From: Candidatus Polarisedimenticola svalbardensis
GTDB lineage: Bacteria > Acidobacteriota > Polarisedimenticolia > Polarisedimenticolales > Polarisedimenticolaceae
Assembly: GCA_014764515.1 (NCBI GenBank)
Contig: JACXWD010000006.1
Span: 1-62,324 of the forward strand
Direction of reading: 5' to 3'
Length of the DNA: 62,324 bases
Part shown: positions 48,668-57,294 of the stretch, one piece after another
Position numbering within the stretch: position 1 is the first letter of the stretch
Layout of the letters: every line of letters begins with the position of its first letter
The notes under the pieces: generated by a model
The model's database searches: none
What the model saw: only the letters and a program-made list of their open reading frames with translations
Told to the model about the DNA's origin: nothing
Program-made: the position numbers and the translations under genes

Positions 48668-50826
48668 GATTCGGTCAGGGTAATCCGGGCGTCGACAATC
48701 AGGGAGTTCTTGCGCTCCGGTGTGACGATGAACGGGTTCAGGTCCATTTCCGCAAGGTCCGGCTCGAGGTCCGCAACCATCTGGGAGAGACGGAGCAGCG
48801 ACTCCACAAGGAGTTGCATGTTCACAGCTTTTTCTCCGCGATACCCTGCCAGCAGCGGGTAGCCCTTGATCTTCCGGATCATGAGCTTGGCGCCCTCGTC
48901 GGTCAGGGGATGGATGCGGATCGCCACATCCTTCATGATCTCTACGAAAATGCCGCCAAGACCGAACATGAGGAGCGGCCCGAACTGGGGATCACGGGTC
49001 ATCCCGAGGATGACCTCCTGCCCTCCCCGAACCATCGGCTGCACTGTGACCCGCAGGTCCGGATCTTCGGATTTCAGGGAGCAGAGGCCTTTGTACGCCG
49101 CCGCCACCTCGTCGGCATTTCGGAGATCGACCTTCACGCCGCCGACGTCGGTCTTGTGGAAGATCTTCTCCGATTCGATCTTCAGCACCACCGGGTAGCC
49201 CAGGTCCATGGCGGCCTCGATCGCTTCGGCGGCGGTTGCCGCAGTCCTTGCCGGAGCGAGCGGGAACCGGTACGCCGCCAGTAATTCTCTGACCTCTCCC
49301 GGGCGCAACTCGGTGCGGCCGGCCTTGCGAGCGGTGTCGATCACCCTTTGCGCCGCCGGCCGGTCCACCTTGTACCGGACCATTTTCCCCTGGGGCCGCT
49401 CACGCAGCTTGCGGTAGGTCGTCAGCGCGCTCATGGCCGAAGCCGCCTCTTCAGGGAAGCGGTAGACCGGAACACGGCGGCTGCGGAGCAGTTCGGCCCC
49501 TTCATCGGAGCGTTGTTTCCCCATGAACACCGACAGGATCGGTTTGGTGCCGTCCGCCGCCTCGGCGATGGCCCGGGCAACCTCGTAGGCGTCGATCATG
49601 ATCGGTGAGACGAAGATCGCAACGATGGCGTCTACGTTCGGATCCTTCTTGACCGTCTCCAGGACCGCCTTGTAACGAGAGGCGTCGGCGGAGGCGATCA
49701 TATCCACAGGGTTACGGGTGGATGCCTCGGGAGGAAGGACCTTCGCGATGGCGGTCCGCGTCCGCTTGCTCAATTCGGGGATCTCGATCCCTGCTCCGAT
49801 CAGGGAGTCGGTGCAGAGGATGCCGGGGCCGCCTGCGTTGGTGACGATGGCGATCCGGTCTCCGGCCGGGATCGGCTGATTCGCAAGGGCCGAAGCCTTG
49901 ACGAACATCTCTTCCAGGGAGGAGACGCGGATGACCCCGCATTGTTCCAGCAGGGATGTCGTCGCGATGTCCTTGCCAACGATGGAACCGGTGTGGGATG
50001 AAGCAGCCAGGGCGCCTGCTGCGGTGCGCCCCGCTTTCACGGTGAGGATCGGCTTTTTGCGTGTGATCCGGCGGGCCAGGGTTGTGAACCGTTTCGGGTT
50101 TCCAAACGATTCCAGGTACATCAGTATCACTTCCACATCCGGATTGCGCTCCCAGTATTCCAGCAGGTCGTTACCGGAGACGTCCGCCTTGTTGCCCATG
50201 GATGCGAACATCGAAACGCCCAGGTTGTTCTCGCTGGCGTGAGCCAGGATCGCCTCGCCGAGGGCTCCGCTCTGGGAGATGAAGCCGACGTTGCCGCGCT
50301 CCGGCACGGTGGCGGCGAACGAAGCGTTGAGCTTGTACTCCGGTTCGGTGTTGATGATGCCCATGCAGTTCGGACCGATCATCCGCATGTTGTAATGTTC
50401 CAGCCGCTTCACGATCTCCTGTTCGAGCCGCGCGCCTTCGGAGTTGACCTCCTTGAAGCCGGCGGTTATCACAACCACCCCCAGAACCCCTTTCCGGCCG
50501 CATTCCTCGATGACCCCCAGGACATGGTCCCGGGGCACCACGATCACTGCAAGATCCACCGGATCGGGGATCGATTCCAGCGTCGGGTAGGTCTTCATGG
50601 AGTGCACGGCGACAGCGCCTGGATTCACCGGGTACACCGGTCCCGAGAACCCGAATTCCACCAGAGCCCTCAGGATCTCGCCGCCGATGCTGTTGACCCT
50701 GCGGGAAGCACCGATGACCGCCACCGACCGTGGGCGGAACAGGCCGTCCAGGAGATCCCGGCGTTTCTTTGAGGCTGTCGTAGCCTGCTTTTTCGGTGTC
50801 TTCTTTTTCGACGCCTTTTTCGGCAT
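48664..50826 (-). CDS. ADP-forming acetyl/acyl-CoA synthetase, fused alpha-beta
   Basis: Converts acyl-CoA plus ADP and phosphate to acid, CoA and ATP, or the reverse. The alpha part has a CoA-binding domain (SVAVIGASRRVNSIGGEILR), ligase domains with GNVGFISQSGALGEAIL and the phosphohistidine region ASSHTGSIVGKD. The beta part is an ATP-grasp domain (GYPVVLKIESEKIFHKTDVG, MFGLGGIFVEIMKDVAIRIH). An extra Lys-rich N-terminus (about residues 1-24) is unusual. 720 residues is typical of the fused type. GAGGTGA lies before the ATG. Confidence 0.9.
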   Translation of the reverse strand: MPKKASKKKTPKKQATTASKKRRDLLDGLFRPRSVAVIGASRRVNSIGGEILRALVEFGFSGPVYPVNPGAVAVHSMKTYPTLESIPDPVDLAVIVVPRDHVLGVIEECGRKGVLGVVVITAGFKEVNSEGARLEQEIVKRLEHYNMRMIGPNCMGIINTEPEYKLNASFAATVPERGNVGFISQSGALGEAILAHASENNLGVSMFASMGNKADVSGNDLLEYWERNPDVEVILMYLESFGNPKRFTTLARRITRKKPILTVKAGRTAAGALAASSHTGSIVGKDIATTSLLEQCGVIRVSSLEEMFVKASALANQPIPAGDRIAIVTNAGGPGILCTDSLIGAGIEIPELSKRTRTAIAKVLPPEASTRNPVDMIASADASRYKAVLETVKKDPNVDAIVAIFVSPIMIDAYEVARAIAEAADGTKPILSVFMGKQRSDEGAELLRSRRVPVYRFPEEAASAMSALTTYRKLRERPQGKMVRYKVDRPAAQRVIDTARKAGRTELRPGEVRELLAAYRFPLAPARTAATAAEAIEAAMDLGYPVVLKIESEKIFHKTDVGGVKVDLRNADEVAAAYKGLCSLKSEDPDLRVTVQPMVRGGQEVILGMTRDPQFGPLLMFGLGGIFVEIMKDVAIRIHPLTDEGAKLMIRKIKGYPLLAGYRGEKAVNMQLLVESLLRLSQMVADLEPDLAEMDLNPFIVTPERKNSLIVDARITLTES

Positions 50827-50964
50827 GGTTCACCTCGTATCGTCTTCCAAACGGAAGCATAGCACCGTGACCCATCCGTTCCAGTCCCTGCCCGCCGGTT
50901 CTTGACCCCAGCCGAACCGGCCGCGAGAATGGTGCGTTGCCACATCGACCGGGGGGAGGTGGAC

Positions 50965-51834
50965 ATGGGCCGGATCAGGGTCGGGGTAGCGGGGTGGGAT
51001 TACCCGGACTGGAACGGGATCGTCTATCCGGCCGGGGAGGCTGGGGCCACCGACCGGCTGGCCTGGATCGCCCGGTTCGTGGACGTAGTGGAAATCAACA
51101 GCACGTTTTACCGGCCTGTTGCGCCTCGAACAGCCGAGTCCTGGGTACGCAGGACGGAGAACAAGCCCGGGTTCACTTTTACGGCCAAAGCCCACAGGTC
51201 CTGGACACACCAGCGGGAGGACCATCTGGTCCGGGAGACCCTGGAGGGGCTGGAGCCTCTCAGGGACGCCGGAAAACTGGAGGCGGTTCTGATCCAGTTC
51301 CCGCAAAGCTTCCACCAGGGTCCGGAGGCGATGGATCACCTGGCCCGGCTGACCGATTCCGCCGCCTGCTGGCCCCTGGTCCTGGAGGTTCGCCACAGTT
51401 CATGGAATCACGATGGCCTGGAAGAGAGTCTGGCCTCTGCCGGCGTCGGGTGGTGCGCCGTCGATCAGCCCCTGACCGGCCCGACTCTCCTACCGCCTCT
51501 CCCGCTGGTGACCACACCAGGCGCCTACTTCCGCCTCCACGGCCGTAACACCGCCGACTGGTTCCGGGCAGGAGCCGGCCGGGACGCCCGCTACGATTAC
51601 CTGTATTCCGGGGATGAAGTCGCAAGCCTGGCGAAAACCGCATCGTCCATGGCCGACGCCGCAGAGGAGCTGGTTGTTATCCAGAACAATCACTTCCGCG
51701 GCAAGGCGCTGGCAAACGCCATCCAGATGAAACACCGCCTCACCGGTGAGAAGCCACCGGCCCCGGCAACCCTGGTGGACGAATACCCCGGCCTCGCAGA
51801 CATCTGCAGCATCATCCGCACCCGCCTCTTTTAG
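50965..51834 (+). CDS. DUF72 (YecE-like) protein
   Basis: A 289-residue TIM-barrel-like protein of unknown activity. Family marks are RIRVGVAGWDYPDWNGIVYP, VDVVEINSTFYRPV, FTFTAKAHRSWTH, ACWPLVLEVRHSSW and FRLHGRNTADWF. Start is ATG 50965 with a strong GGGGAGG site. It is divergent from the acyl-CoA synthetase, with 138 bases between. Expression level and role cannot be told. Confidence 0.88.
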   Translation: MGRIRVGVAGWDYPDWNGIVYPAGEAGATDRLAWIARFVDVVEINSTFYRPVAPRTAESWVRRTENKPGFTFTAKAHRSWTHQREDHLVRETLEGLEPLRDAGKLEAVLIQFPQSFHQGPEAMDHLARLTDSAACWPLVLEVRHSSWNHDGLEESLASAGVGWCAVDQPLTGPTLLPPLPLVTTPGAYFRLHGRNTADWFRAGAGRDARYDYLYSGDEVASLAKTASSMADAAEELVVIQNNHFRGKALANAIQMKHRLTGEKPPAPATLVDEYPGLADICSIIRTRLF

Positions 51835-51857
51835 TTTCGTTGTTTCGGTTGCTGTCC

Positions 51858-51879
51858 CCGAATTAGAACCGAATTAGAA
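51858..51879. repeat. Tandem 11-bp repeat at the YwiC stop
   Basis: CCGAATTAGAA occurs twice in a row (51858-51868, 51869-51879). The repeat contains the TAA stop of the YwiC-like gene on the minus strand, so the duplication created a second stop 11 bases on, in another frame. It lies in the 39-base spacer between convergent genes. Confidence 0.7.
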
Positions 51880-52692
51880 AGCGAGGGCGAAGAGGACGGT
51901 GAAGAGGATACTGACGATCAGTTGTCTTATGCCGATGGCCGCCGGCCTGCTCCGGGTCACCGGCCGCAGCGTTCCCCAGATCGTCTCCGCCCACTGCAAC
52001 AGGTAGGGCGCCATGAGAAGGCCGGGAACCGTACCGTTCATGGCCAGGACGGCCACTGCCACCACATTGAACGTGGCGAAACGGATCGGACCGATCCCGA
52101 GCCGGGCCCTGGTTCGAAGATCGGAAACGATCCCCTGCCGCCGCTGTTCCAGGCGCATGTTGACGTAGAGTATCGAGGCGGCGGACTGGATCCAGACCAG
52201 CGCCCACAGCACCCACCCGAATGGATCCGCCGTCCGGGTGCCGATCCAGAATGCAGCCGGTGCGGTCAGGGACAGTACGGCGGTGGCCAGCATTGCCACC
52301 AGCACCTGACGGCGCTCATTCCGGCGCCGGACCAGCTCCAGGTGCCAGATAAAGACGGTGATGCCGGGAAGAACCAGCCATAGCAGGTGGCCGTAGCCCC
52401 GGATTATCAGGCCGATAACGTGAAGCGACGCGATACCGCCGAAAACCGCAGTCCAGAACAAGGCGGCGGGAAGTTCTGTCCTCGGCCTCCGCCCGCTCCA
52501 GATTTTCACGGCGTGGATCACCGGCTGGCGCACCATGAAACCGGCGAGGGCAGCCACCAGCAGGTAGACCGAGACAATGGTCAAGCGACCGCCCAGATGC
52601 AACCCGATCACCAGGGGGCTTAGAAGGAAGACCCACGAACCGTGATCCGAGGGAACGGCGACATGTTTCAGGAACAGGGACCTGATGTTCAT
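51874..52692 (-). CDS. YwiC-like integral membrane protein
   Basis: A 272-residue polytopic protein. The N-terminal VAVPSDHGSWVFLLSPLVIG matches the YwiC family signature (HGxWxxxxxP). Six to eight membrane spans are visible, e.g. LVIGLHLGGRLTIVSVYLLV and VLVAMLATAVLSLTAPAAFW. Function is unknown; some YwiC relatives sit near nitrate or respiratory genes. It overlaps the dehydrogenase gene by 4 bases. Confidence 0.8.
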   Translation of the reverse strand: MNIRSLFLKHVAVPSDHGSWVFLLSPLVIGLHLGGRLTIVSVYLLVAALAGFMVRQPVIHAVKIWSGRRPRTELPAALFWTAVFGGIASLHVIGLIIRGYGHLLWLVLPGITVFIWHLELVRRRNERRQVLVAMLATAVLSLTAPAAFWIGTRTADPFGWVLWALVWIQSAASILYVNMRLEQRRQGIVSDLRTRARLGIGPIRFATFNVVAVAVLAMNGTVPGLLMAPYLLQWAETIWGTLRPVTRSRPAAIGIRQLIVSILFTVLFALAF

Positions 52693-53810
52693 TCGGACCT
52701 GCGAACCTCAACGCCGCGGGAAGCCAGGCCGTCCAGGATCTCGTCGGTCAGGCCGGCGTCGGCTCCCAGCAGTTCCGGCGGAACCACTCCGGGCCGGTCC
52801 CAGCGGCCATCCGCCAGCATGCGGGTCACGATGGCACAGGGAAAGCCGGTGGTTCTGGACATGGAACTGGTCCCGGTGGCCGTATCCGTCCGATCCAGAA
52901 GATCCCAGACCATCCGTCGGGGACGGCCGTCAAGTTCACCCTCCGCTTCAACACGGAGCACCGTGAACTCCTGTTCTCCCGGTCCCGGCTCCCATACTTT
53001 GAACATCAGTTCTTCGGTGAGCGCTCTCGGCCGGATCCTGACCCCCTCGACCTCCACTTCATCATCGTTGAAGAAGCCGGTCTCCCGCAGCATGCGCATC
53101 CGGTCGGCGTGGCCGGGGAATCTCAGGGTCATCTCCTTGAGATCGGGAACTTCAAGTGTGTCCAGCAAGGTCCGCAATCCGTCGGTGTTGAACGCTTCCA
53201 GGGTTCCGACCCCGGGAAGATCCACCAGTTCCACACCGGTGAGGGCCGGCACGGTAACTTCACGGCCTCCCACGCGCATCCTGCAGGGCCGGGTATATTC
53301 TTCGATCACATCCGTAGGCGAGAACACCGAACGGTATTCGAAAGGCCAGACGCGACGGATGGGAAGTCCTCCCACCATGATGGAAATCGAGTCGGTGCGG
53401 TCCAGCTCCGCCACAGCCCTTCCGGCCAGGAGGTTGGAAATCCCGGGAGCAACCCCGCAGTCAACCACCACCGGCACACCGGCTTTTTCGGCGGCCTCGT
53501 GCAGGGCCAGCGGATTCTCCGGACTGAAAGAGATGTCGGCAACCGGCTTCCCTGCGCCGATCACCTCTTTGAGCATGGCGAGACCCATCCGTCCCGGCAC
53601 GGCGCCAACCACAACATCGGCCTGTTCGCAAAGCCCGGATATCACACCCGGTTTCCCCAGGTCCGCAGCCACCGTCTCCAACCCGCCTGTCGCATCCAGT
53701 GCGGCCCGGGAACGGTCGGCTACCGTCACCTTGAGACCGCTGTCCGTCGCCAGATCGGCGGCGATCACCCGGCCTACCCGGCCGGCACCGAGCACGAGAA
53801 TTCTCTTCAT
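52689..53810 (-). CDS. Saccharopine dehydrogenase-like oxidoreductase
   Basis: 373 residues with a Rossmann start (ILVLGAGRVGRVIAADLATD) and the saccharopine dehydrogenase C-terminal fold (GVAPGISNLLAGRAVAELD, VWPFEYRSVFSPTDVIEEY). It may act in lysine or another amino-acid or polyamine pathway, but no lysine-pathway partner is nearby. The enzyme's substrate is not identifiable from sequence. It overlaps bamD by 4 bases. Confidence 0.8.
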   Translation of the reverse strand: MKRILVLGAGRVGRVIAADLATDSGLKVTVADRSRAALDATGGLETVAADLGKPGVISGLCEQADVVVGAVPGRMGLAMLKEVIGAGKPVADISFSPENPLALHEAAEKAGVPVVVDCGVAPGISNLLAGRAVAELDRTDSISIMVGGLPIRRVWPFEYRSVFSPTDVIEEYTRPCRMRVGGREVTVPALTGVELVDLPGVGTLEAFNTDGLRTLLDTLEVPDLKEMTLRFPGHADRMRMLRETGFFNDDEVEVEGVRIRPRALTEELMFKVWEPGPGEQEFTVLRVEAEGELDGRPRRMVWDLLDRTDTATGTSSMSRTTGFPCAIVTRMLADGRWDRPGVVPPELLGADAGLTDEILDGLASRGVEVRRSE

Positions 53811-54754
53811 TCCTTCTCCGGCTCTTCGTCTTTCTTTTTCTTGTTCTTTTTCGCGAATTTTTTCCGGGCCTTCATCATTCGCGCCTCTGCCTCCTTGATC
53901 CGCTTGTCGGTTCGGGCCTGCTCCTTCGCCCGGCGGCGCTCTTCTTTTTTCCGGATGTCGGCCACTGAATCTTTTGCAAGCAGTTTGGTTGCATCTTTGG
54001 CGTAGGCGCTGTTCGGCCAGCTTTCGATGAGCTTGCCCAGGTAGATGCTGCCCTCATCCATGTTGTCGGCAAGGACCAGGGCTTTGCCGAGGGCAAAATA
54101 GAGTTTGTCCCGATCCGGGTACTCGGGATAATTCAGCAGCACGTTCCGGAACCGCTTCTCCGCCGGCTGGTACGCCTTCTTTTTCATGTAGAACTTGCCG
54201 ATAAGATAATCGTGTTCCGCCAGGTTGTTCCGAGCGTTGTCGATCTTGATCTGGGCAACGCCGGCATAGTCCGACCCGGGGAATCGCCTGATGACGGCGT
54301 TCAGATCCTCGATGGACTCGTAGGTCATGGATTGATCCCTGGACGGATGGTTGACCTGTTGAAGCAGACAGACTCCTGCCTGGAGTTTGGCGTAGGGCGC
54401 TCGCTCATGGTCGCCATACAGGATGACGAAATCATCGTACAGCGGACGTGCGTCGATCAGGGACAGGCTGTCCCCGGCATAGAAGGTTGCGTCGGCCATG
54501 GACAACCGCACCATCGGCTCCAGATCCCGGGCATCCTCGGTCATGTTGATCCGCTCGAACATCTGCCGCGCCTTGCGAAGCTCATGGCTTGCCAGATATT
54601 CACGCCCCTGGTCGTACAACTCTTCGGTAGTCAGGTATGCGTCCGCCGGGCCGGAGCTGTCCTTTTTCTTGCTGCCGCCGCAGCCTGCCATGGTGACGAG
54701 GAATACCGCCGCCAGCATCAGGGCACCGACCCGACCGATTGTTCCAATTTTCAT
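53807..54754 (-). CDS. bamD: Outer-membrane assembly lipoprotein BamD
   Basis: A lipobox (LVTMAGCGG) leads to TPR-like repeats typical of BamD: LYDQGREYLASHELRKARQM, SDYAGVAQIKIDNARNNLAE, FYMKKKAYQPAEKRFRNVLL and PDRDKLYFALGKAL. BamD binds BamA POTRA domains and helps recruit outer-membrane proteins. The last 50 or so residues are a basic, Lys/Arg/Glu-rich tail ending in a KKNKKKK cluster, not usual for BamD. The ATG at 54754 follows an in-frame TTG and has GGAG 5 bases upstream. It starts one base inside the thioesterase stop. Confidence 0.85.
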   Translation of the reverse strand: MKIGTIGRVGALMLAAVFLVTMAGCGGSKKKDSSGPADAYLTTEELYDQGREYLASHELRKARQMFERINMTEDARDLEPMVRLSMADATFYAGDSLSLIDARPLYDDFVILYGDHERAPYAKLQAGVCLLQQVNHPSRDQSMTYESIEDLNAVIRRFPGSDYAGVAQIKIDNARNNLAEHDYLIGKFYMKKKAYQPAEKRFRNVLLNYPEYPDRDKLYFALGKALVLADNMDEGSIYLGKLIESWPNSAYAKDATKLLAKDSVADIRKKEERRRAKEQARTDKRIKEAEARMMKARKKFAKKNKKKKDEEPEKE

Positions 54755-55191
54755 CAACGCTCCCGCTCCATTCCCATCCCTGCGACCAGTCGTTCCCGGA
54801 TATCCACCGGGAGACGTTTCGGCCTGCCGTTCCGACCGACCGATGCGTGCACCGTATGGCCGGTGGCCAGGGTCGATCCGCCTTCATCACGTATCACATA
54901 TTCAAACCGGACACGCACACCCTCGGAGGAGGCGAGCCGGGTCTCGATCTCAAGCAGCTGATCATACCGGGCCGGCCGCAGGTAGCGCACTCCCAGGTCC
55001 ACTACCGGAAAAAACACACCGTCCCGATCTTCCATCTCTCCGTACGGGCAACCGATCTCCCGCATCCACTCGGTCCGGCCCAGTTCGAACCAGACGGGAA
55101 AATGGGAGTGGTGGGCCACACCCATCCGGTCGGTTTCCGGATATCGAACCCGGGTGGATAGCCTGTGTGTCGGCGCCGGCATTTCAGGCAC
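54754..55191 (-). CDS. Acyl-CoA thioesterase, 4HBT/YbgC family
   Basis: A 145-residue hot-dog-fold protein with the active-site stretch YPETDRMGVAHHSHFPVWF, whose Asp is the catalytic residue. YbgC-type members hydrolyse short-chain acyl-CoA and are often found near tol-pal genes. Start is GTG 55191 with GGAGG close by; ATG 55182 is an alternative. It overlaps rpe by 8 bases and bamD by 1. Confidence 0.87.
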   Translation of the reverse strand: MPEMPAPTHRLSTRVRYPETDRMGVAHHSHFPVWFELGRTEWMREIGCPYGEMEDRDGVFFPVVDLGVRYLRPARYDQLLEIETRLASSEGVRVRFEYVIRDEGGSTLATGHTVHASVGRNGRPKRLPVDIRERLVAGMGMERER

Positions 55192-55861
55192 GATCCTCCG
55201 CCATCACCGCCAGCATCCGTACCATCCGCTCGGTGGTGGCCCGGATATCATCCGTGCCGAAAATCGCCGAGCCGGAGACGATCATGTCCACACCGGTGGA
55301 TGCGACCTCCTGCAGGTTCTCCTCGGTGACGCCGCCGTCTATCTCGATACGGCAGTTCAGCCGGTCCCGGTCCACCAGCGCCCGCAGCTGCCGGGCTTTG
55401 TCCAGAACCGGCCGGATCAGGCTCTGGCCGCCGAACCCCGGGTTCACCGACATCAACAGGACGAAATCCACGTCGGGAAGGATATCGTGCAACGCCGACA
55501 GCGGTGTGGCCGGGTTGAGGACGACGCCGGCCTTGGCGCCCCGCTTCCGGATCGCCTGCACGGTCCCATGGAGGTGTCGCGCCGCCTCCATGTGCACCGA
55601 AATCATTTCTGCGCCGGCGTCGATGAAGGCATCCACGTATCGCTCAGGGTTCTCGATCATCAGGTGGCAGTCCAGGGGCAAGTTGGTGGACTTGCGAATC
55701 GCGGCGGTGACCACCGGCCCCAGCGTGATGTTGTTCACGAAATGCCCGTCCATGACGTCCACATGGATCAGGCCGGCGCCGCCGGCCTCAACTTCACGGA
55801 CCTGCTCACCCAGGCGAGCGAAATCGGCGGACAGTACCGAGGGCGCCAGAGCGGCCGCCAT
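55184..55861 (-). CDS. rpe: Ribulose-phosphate 3-epimerase
   Basis: Interconverts ribulose- and xylulose-5-phosphate in the pentose phosphate pathway. The TIM barrel has APSVLSADFARLGEQ, the metal-binding IHVDVMDGHFVNN, LDCHLMIENPERYV, LLMSVNPGFGGQSLI and EIDGGVTEENL. The length of 225 is typical, and AGGAGG precedes the ATG. Confidence 0.97.
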   Translation of the reverse strand: MAAALAPSVLSADFARLGEQVREVEAGGAGLIHVDVMDGHFVNNITLGPVVTAAIRKSTNLPLDCHLMIENPERYVDAFIDAGAEMISVHMEAARHLHGTVQAIRKRGAKAGVVLNPATPLSALHDILPDVDFVLLMSVNPGFGGQSLIRPVLDKARQLRALVDRDRLNCRIEIDGGVTEENLQEVASTGVDMIVSGSAIFGTDDIRATTERMVRMLAVMAEDRA

Positions 55862-55878
55862 GATTGCCTCCTTGCCGC

Positions 55879-56643
55879 TCAGCGGGCCACGCTGAGCTCG
55901 ACGATCTGTTTGGACGGTACAGGATACCCGGACGGCGGCGATTGCCCCACTACCTGGCCCTTTCGCTCTTTCCCGGCCCGTATCTCCCGTACCGGCCCGA
56001 CACGGAAGCCGTACGACCGAACCCAGCGCTGGGCGGCGGTTCCGGAGAGTCCGATCAGGTCCGGCATGACGTAGACAGGCTCCCGCGGTCCGGCGGATAC
56101 CAGTCGGTGCACACGGGCGCCGGGCACTGCCGGACTTTCGCTCAGAGGCGCCTGAGCCACCACACGGCCCGCCGGTTCCTCCCTGCTGTGGGCCCGGGCC
56201 TGGTCTCCAGGAGTGTACCCGTCCCGCAGAAGTTCGAATTCCACCGCTCGGGACGCCTTGCCGGTCAGATCCGGCACTTCCAGGACCCTTCCGCCCAGGC
56301 TCATGACCAGCTTTACCCTACGTCCGCGGCGGACCGAAGCCCCTGCCACCGGATCCTGCTGCAGGATCTTCCCGCTGGCCACCTTCAGGTCATGGCGGTG
56401 ATCCGCCACCTCCAGCCTCAGATCCATCGGGTCGGTGAGCTTGCTGGCCTCCTCCATCGACATGGTGGCGAGATCGGGGACGGTCACTTCGGTGGAGCGC
56501 ATCTCGCTCTTCATCGCCATGTAAAAGGAGAAAATGAAAGCGGCGCCGACCAGCGCACCGCCTCCAAAAACCGATAGCGCCAGGATGCCGATTTTGCGCA
56601 TCCGGATCCTGATGGCCGGTTTCAATACGATGCGGATCGCCAT
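55879..56643 (-). CDS. Membrane-anchored PASTA-domain protein
   Basis: A basic N-terminus and one membrane segment (ILALSVFGGGALVGAAFIFS) are followed by three PASTA repeats (TVPDLATMSMEEASKL, EVPDLTGKASRAVEFELLRD, VMPDLIGLSGTAAQRWVRSY). PASTA domains bind peptidoglycan fragments in Ser/Thr kinases and penicillin-binding proteins. No kinase or transpeptidase domain is attached. It may be a wall-sensing protein or a partner of a separate enzyme. Confidence 0.83.
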   Translation of the reverse strand: MAIRIVLKPAIRIRMRKIGILALSVFGGGALVGAAFIFSFYMAMKSEMRSTEVTVPDLATMSMEEASKLTDPMDLRLEVADHRHDLKVASGKILQQDPVAGASVRRGRRVKLVMSLGGRVLEVPDLTGKASRAVEFELLRDGYTPGDQARAHSREEPAGRVVAQAPLSESPAVPGARVHRLVSAGPREPVYVMPDLIGLSGTAAQRWVRSYGFRVGPVREIRAGKERKGQVVGQSPPSGYPVPSKQIVELSVAR

Positions 56644-56652
56644 CAGCTCAGG

Positions 56653-57231
56653 TCACCGCGCCAGGATCGGCCCGGCAGGGCCTGTCGGGCAGCCGGGTTG
56701 CTTGATGCGAGCCACCCTGGCCACCAGGCTGCCGGGGAAGCTGCGTGTAAAACCGTTGAACTCTCCCATGGACCGGTCGAACTGACGGAGATCTTCCCGG
56801 ATACGGCCTTCCATTTCGGTCAGCTTGTCGCACAGTCGATCGACCTGCCGGTCTCCGCCGCCTCGCACTTCACCGGTGAACTCGGCCAGGATATCGCCCA
56901 GCCGCCGCTGCCATGCCAGGTAGGTTGCGTAACGGTCACGATCATCGGGTAGCACCGGCATGGCGGCGAACCGTTCCAGGCCGTCCATGGTCTCCCGCAT
57001 ACGGTGAGCCGGATCGGTTCCCGGGCCGTCTGCCGCCCGGGCCAGAACCAGGAGGTCCCGGGCCAGATCGAGGCGGTGGCGGTATCCGTTGTCCAGCCGG
57101 GTCCAGGCGCCGTCCACCTGGACTTCGCAGCGGCAAAGGTCCACCCACACCACCCCGGCCCAACCGATCAAACCGGCTGCCACCGCTGCCAGAACCAGTC
57201 CGGCGATGCTGAACCGTACACGCTTGCGCAA
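56653..57231 (-). CDS. LemA-like membrane protein
   Basis: A 192-residue protein with an N-terminal membrane segment (FSIAGLVLAAVAAGLIGWAG) and a helical bundle; FDRSMGEFNGFTRSFPGSLV corresponds to the LemA marker (YNxxxxxFP). Start is TTG 57231 with AAGGAA 6 bases upstream. LemA proteins are poorly understood; in some bacteria they relate to envelope stress. The 63-base spacer before rsmB's end has a GCAGC/GCTGC hairpin but no T-run. Confidence 0.72.
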   Translation of the reverse strand: MRKRVRFSIAGLVLAAVAAGLIGWAGVVWVDLCRCEVQVDGAWTRLDNGYRHRLDLARDLLVLARAADGPGTDPAHRMRETMDGLERFAAMPVLPDDRDRYATYLAWQRRLGDILAEFTGEVRGGGDRQVDRLCDKLTEMEGRIREDLRQFDRSMGEFNGFTRSFPGSLVARVARIKQPGCPTGPAGPILAR

Positions 57232-57294
57232 TCTAAATTCCTTCAGGAAACATTGTAGTTTAGATCACGCCCGGCGGCAGCGGTAGTGCTGCAA

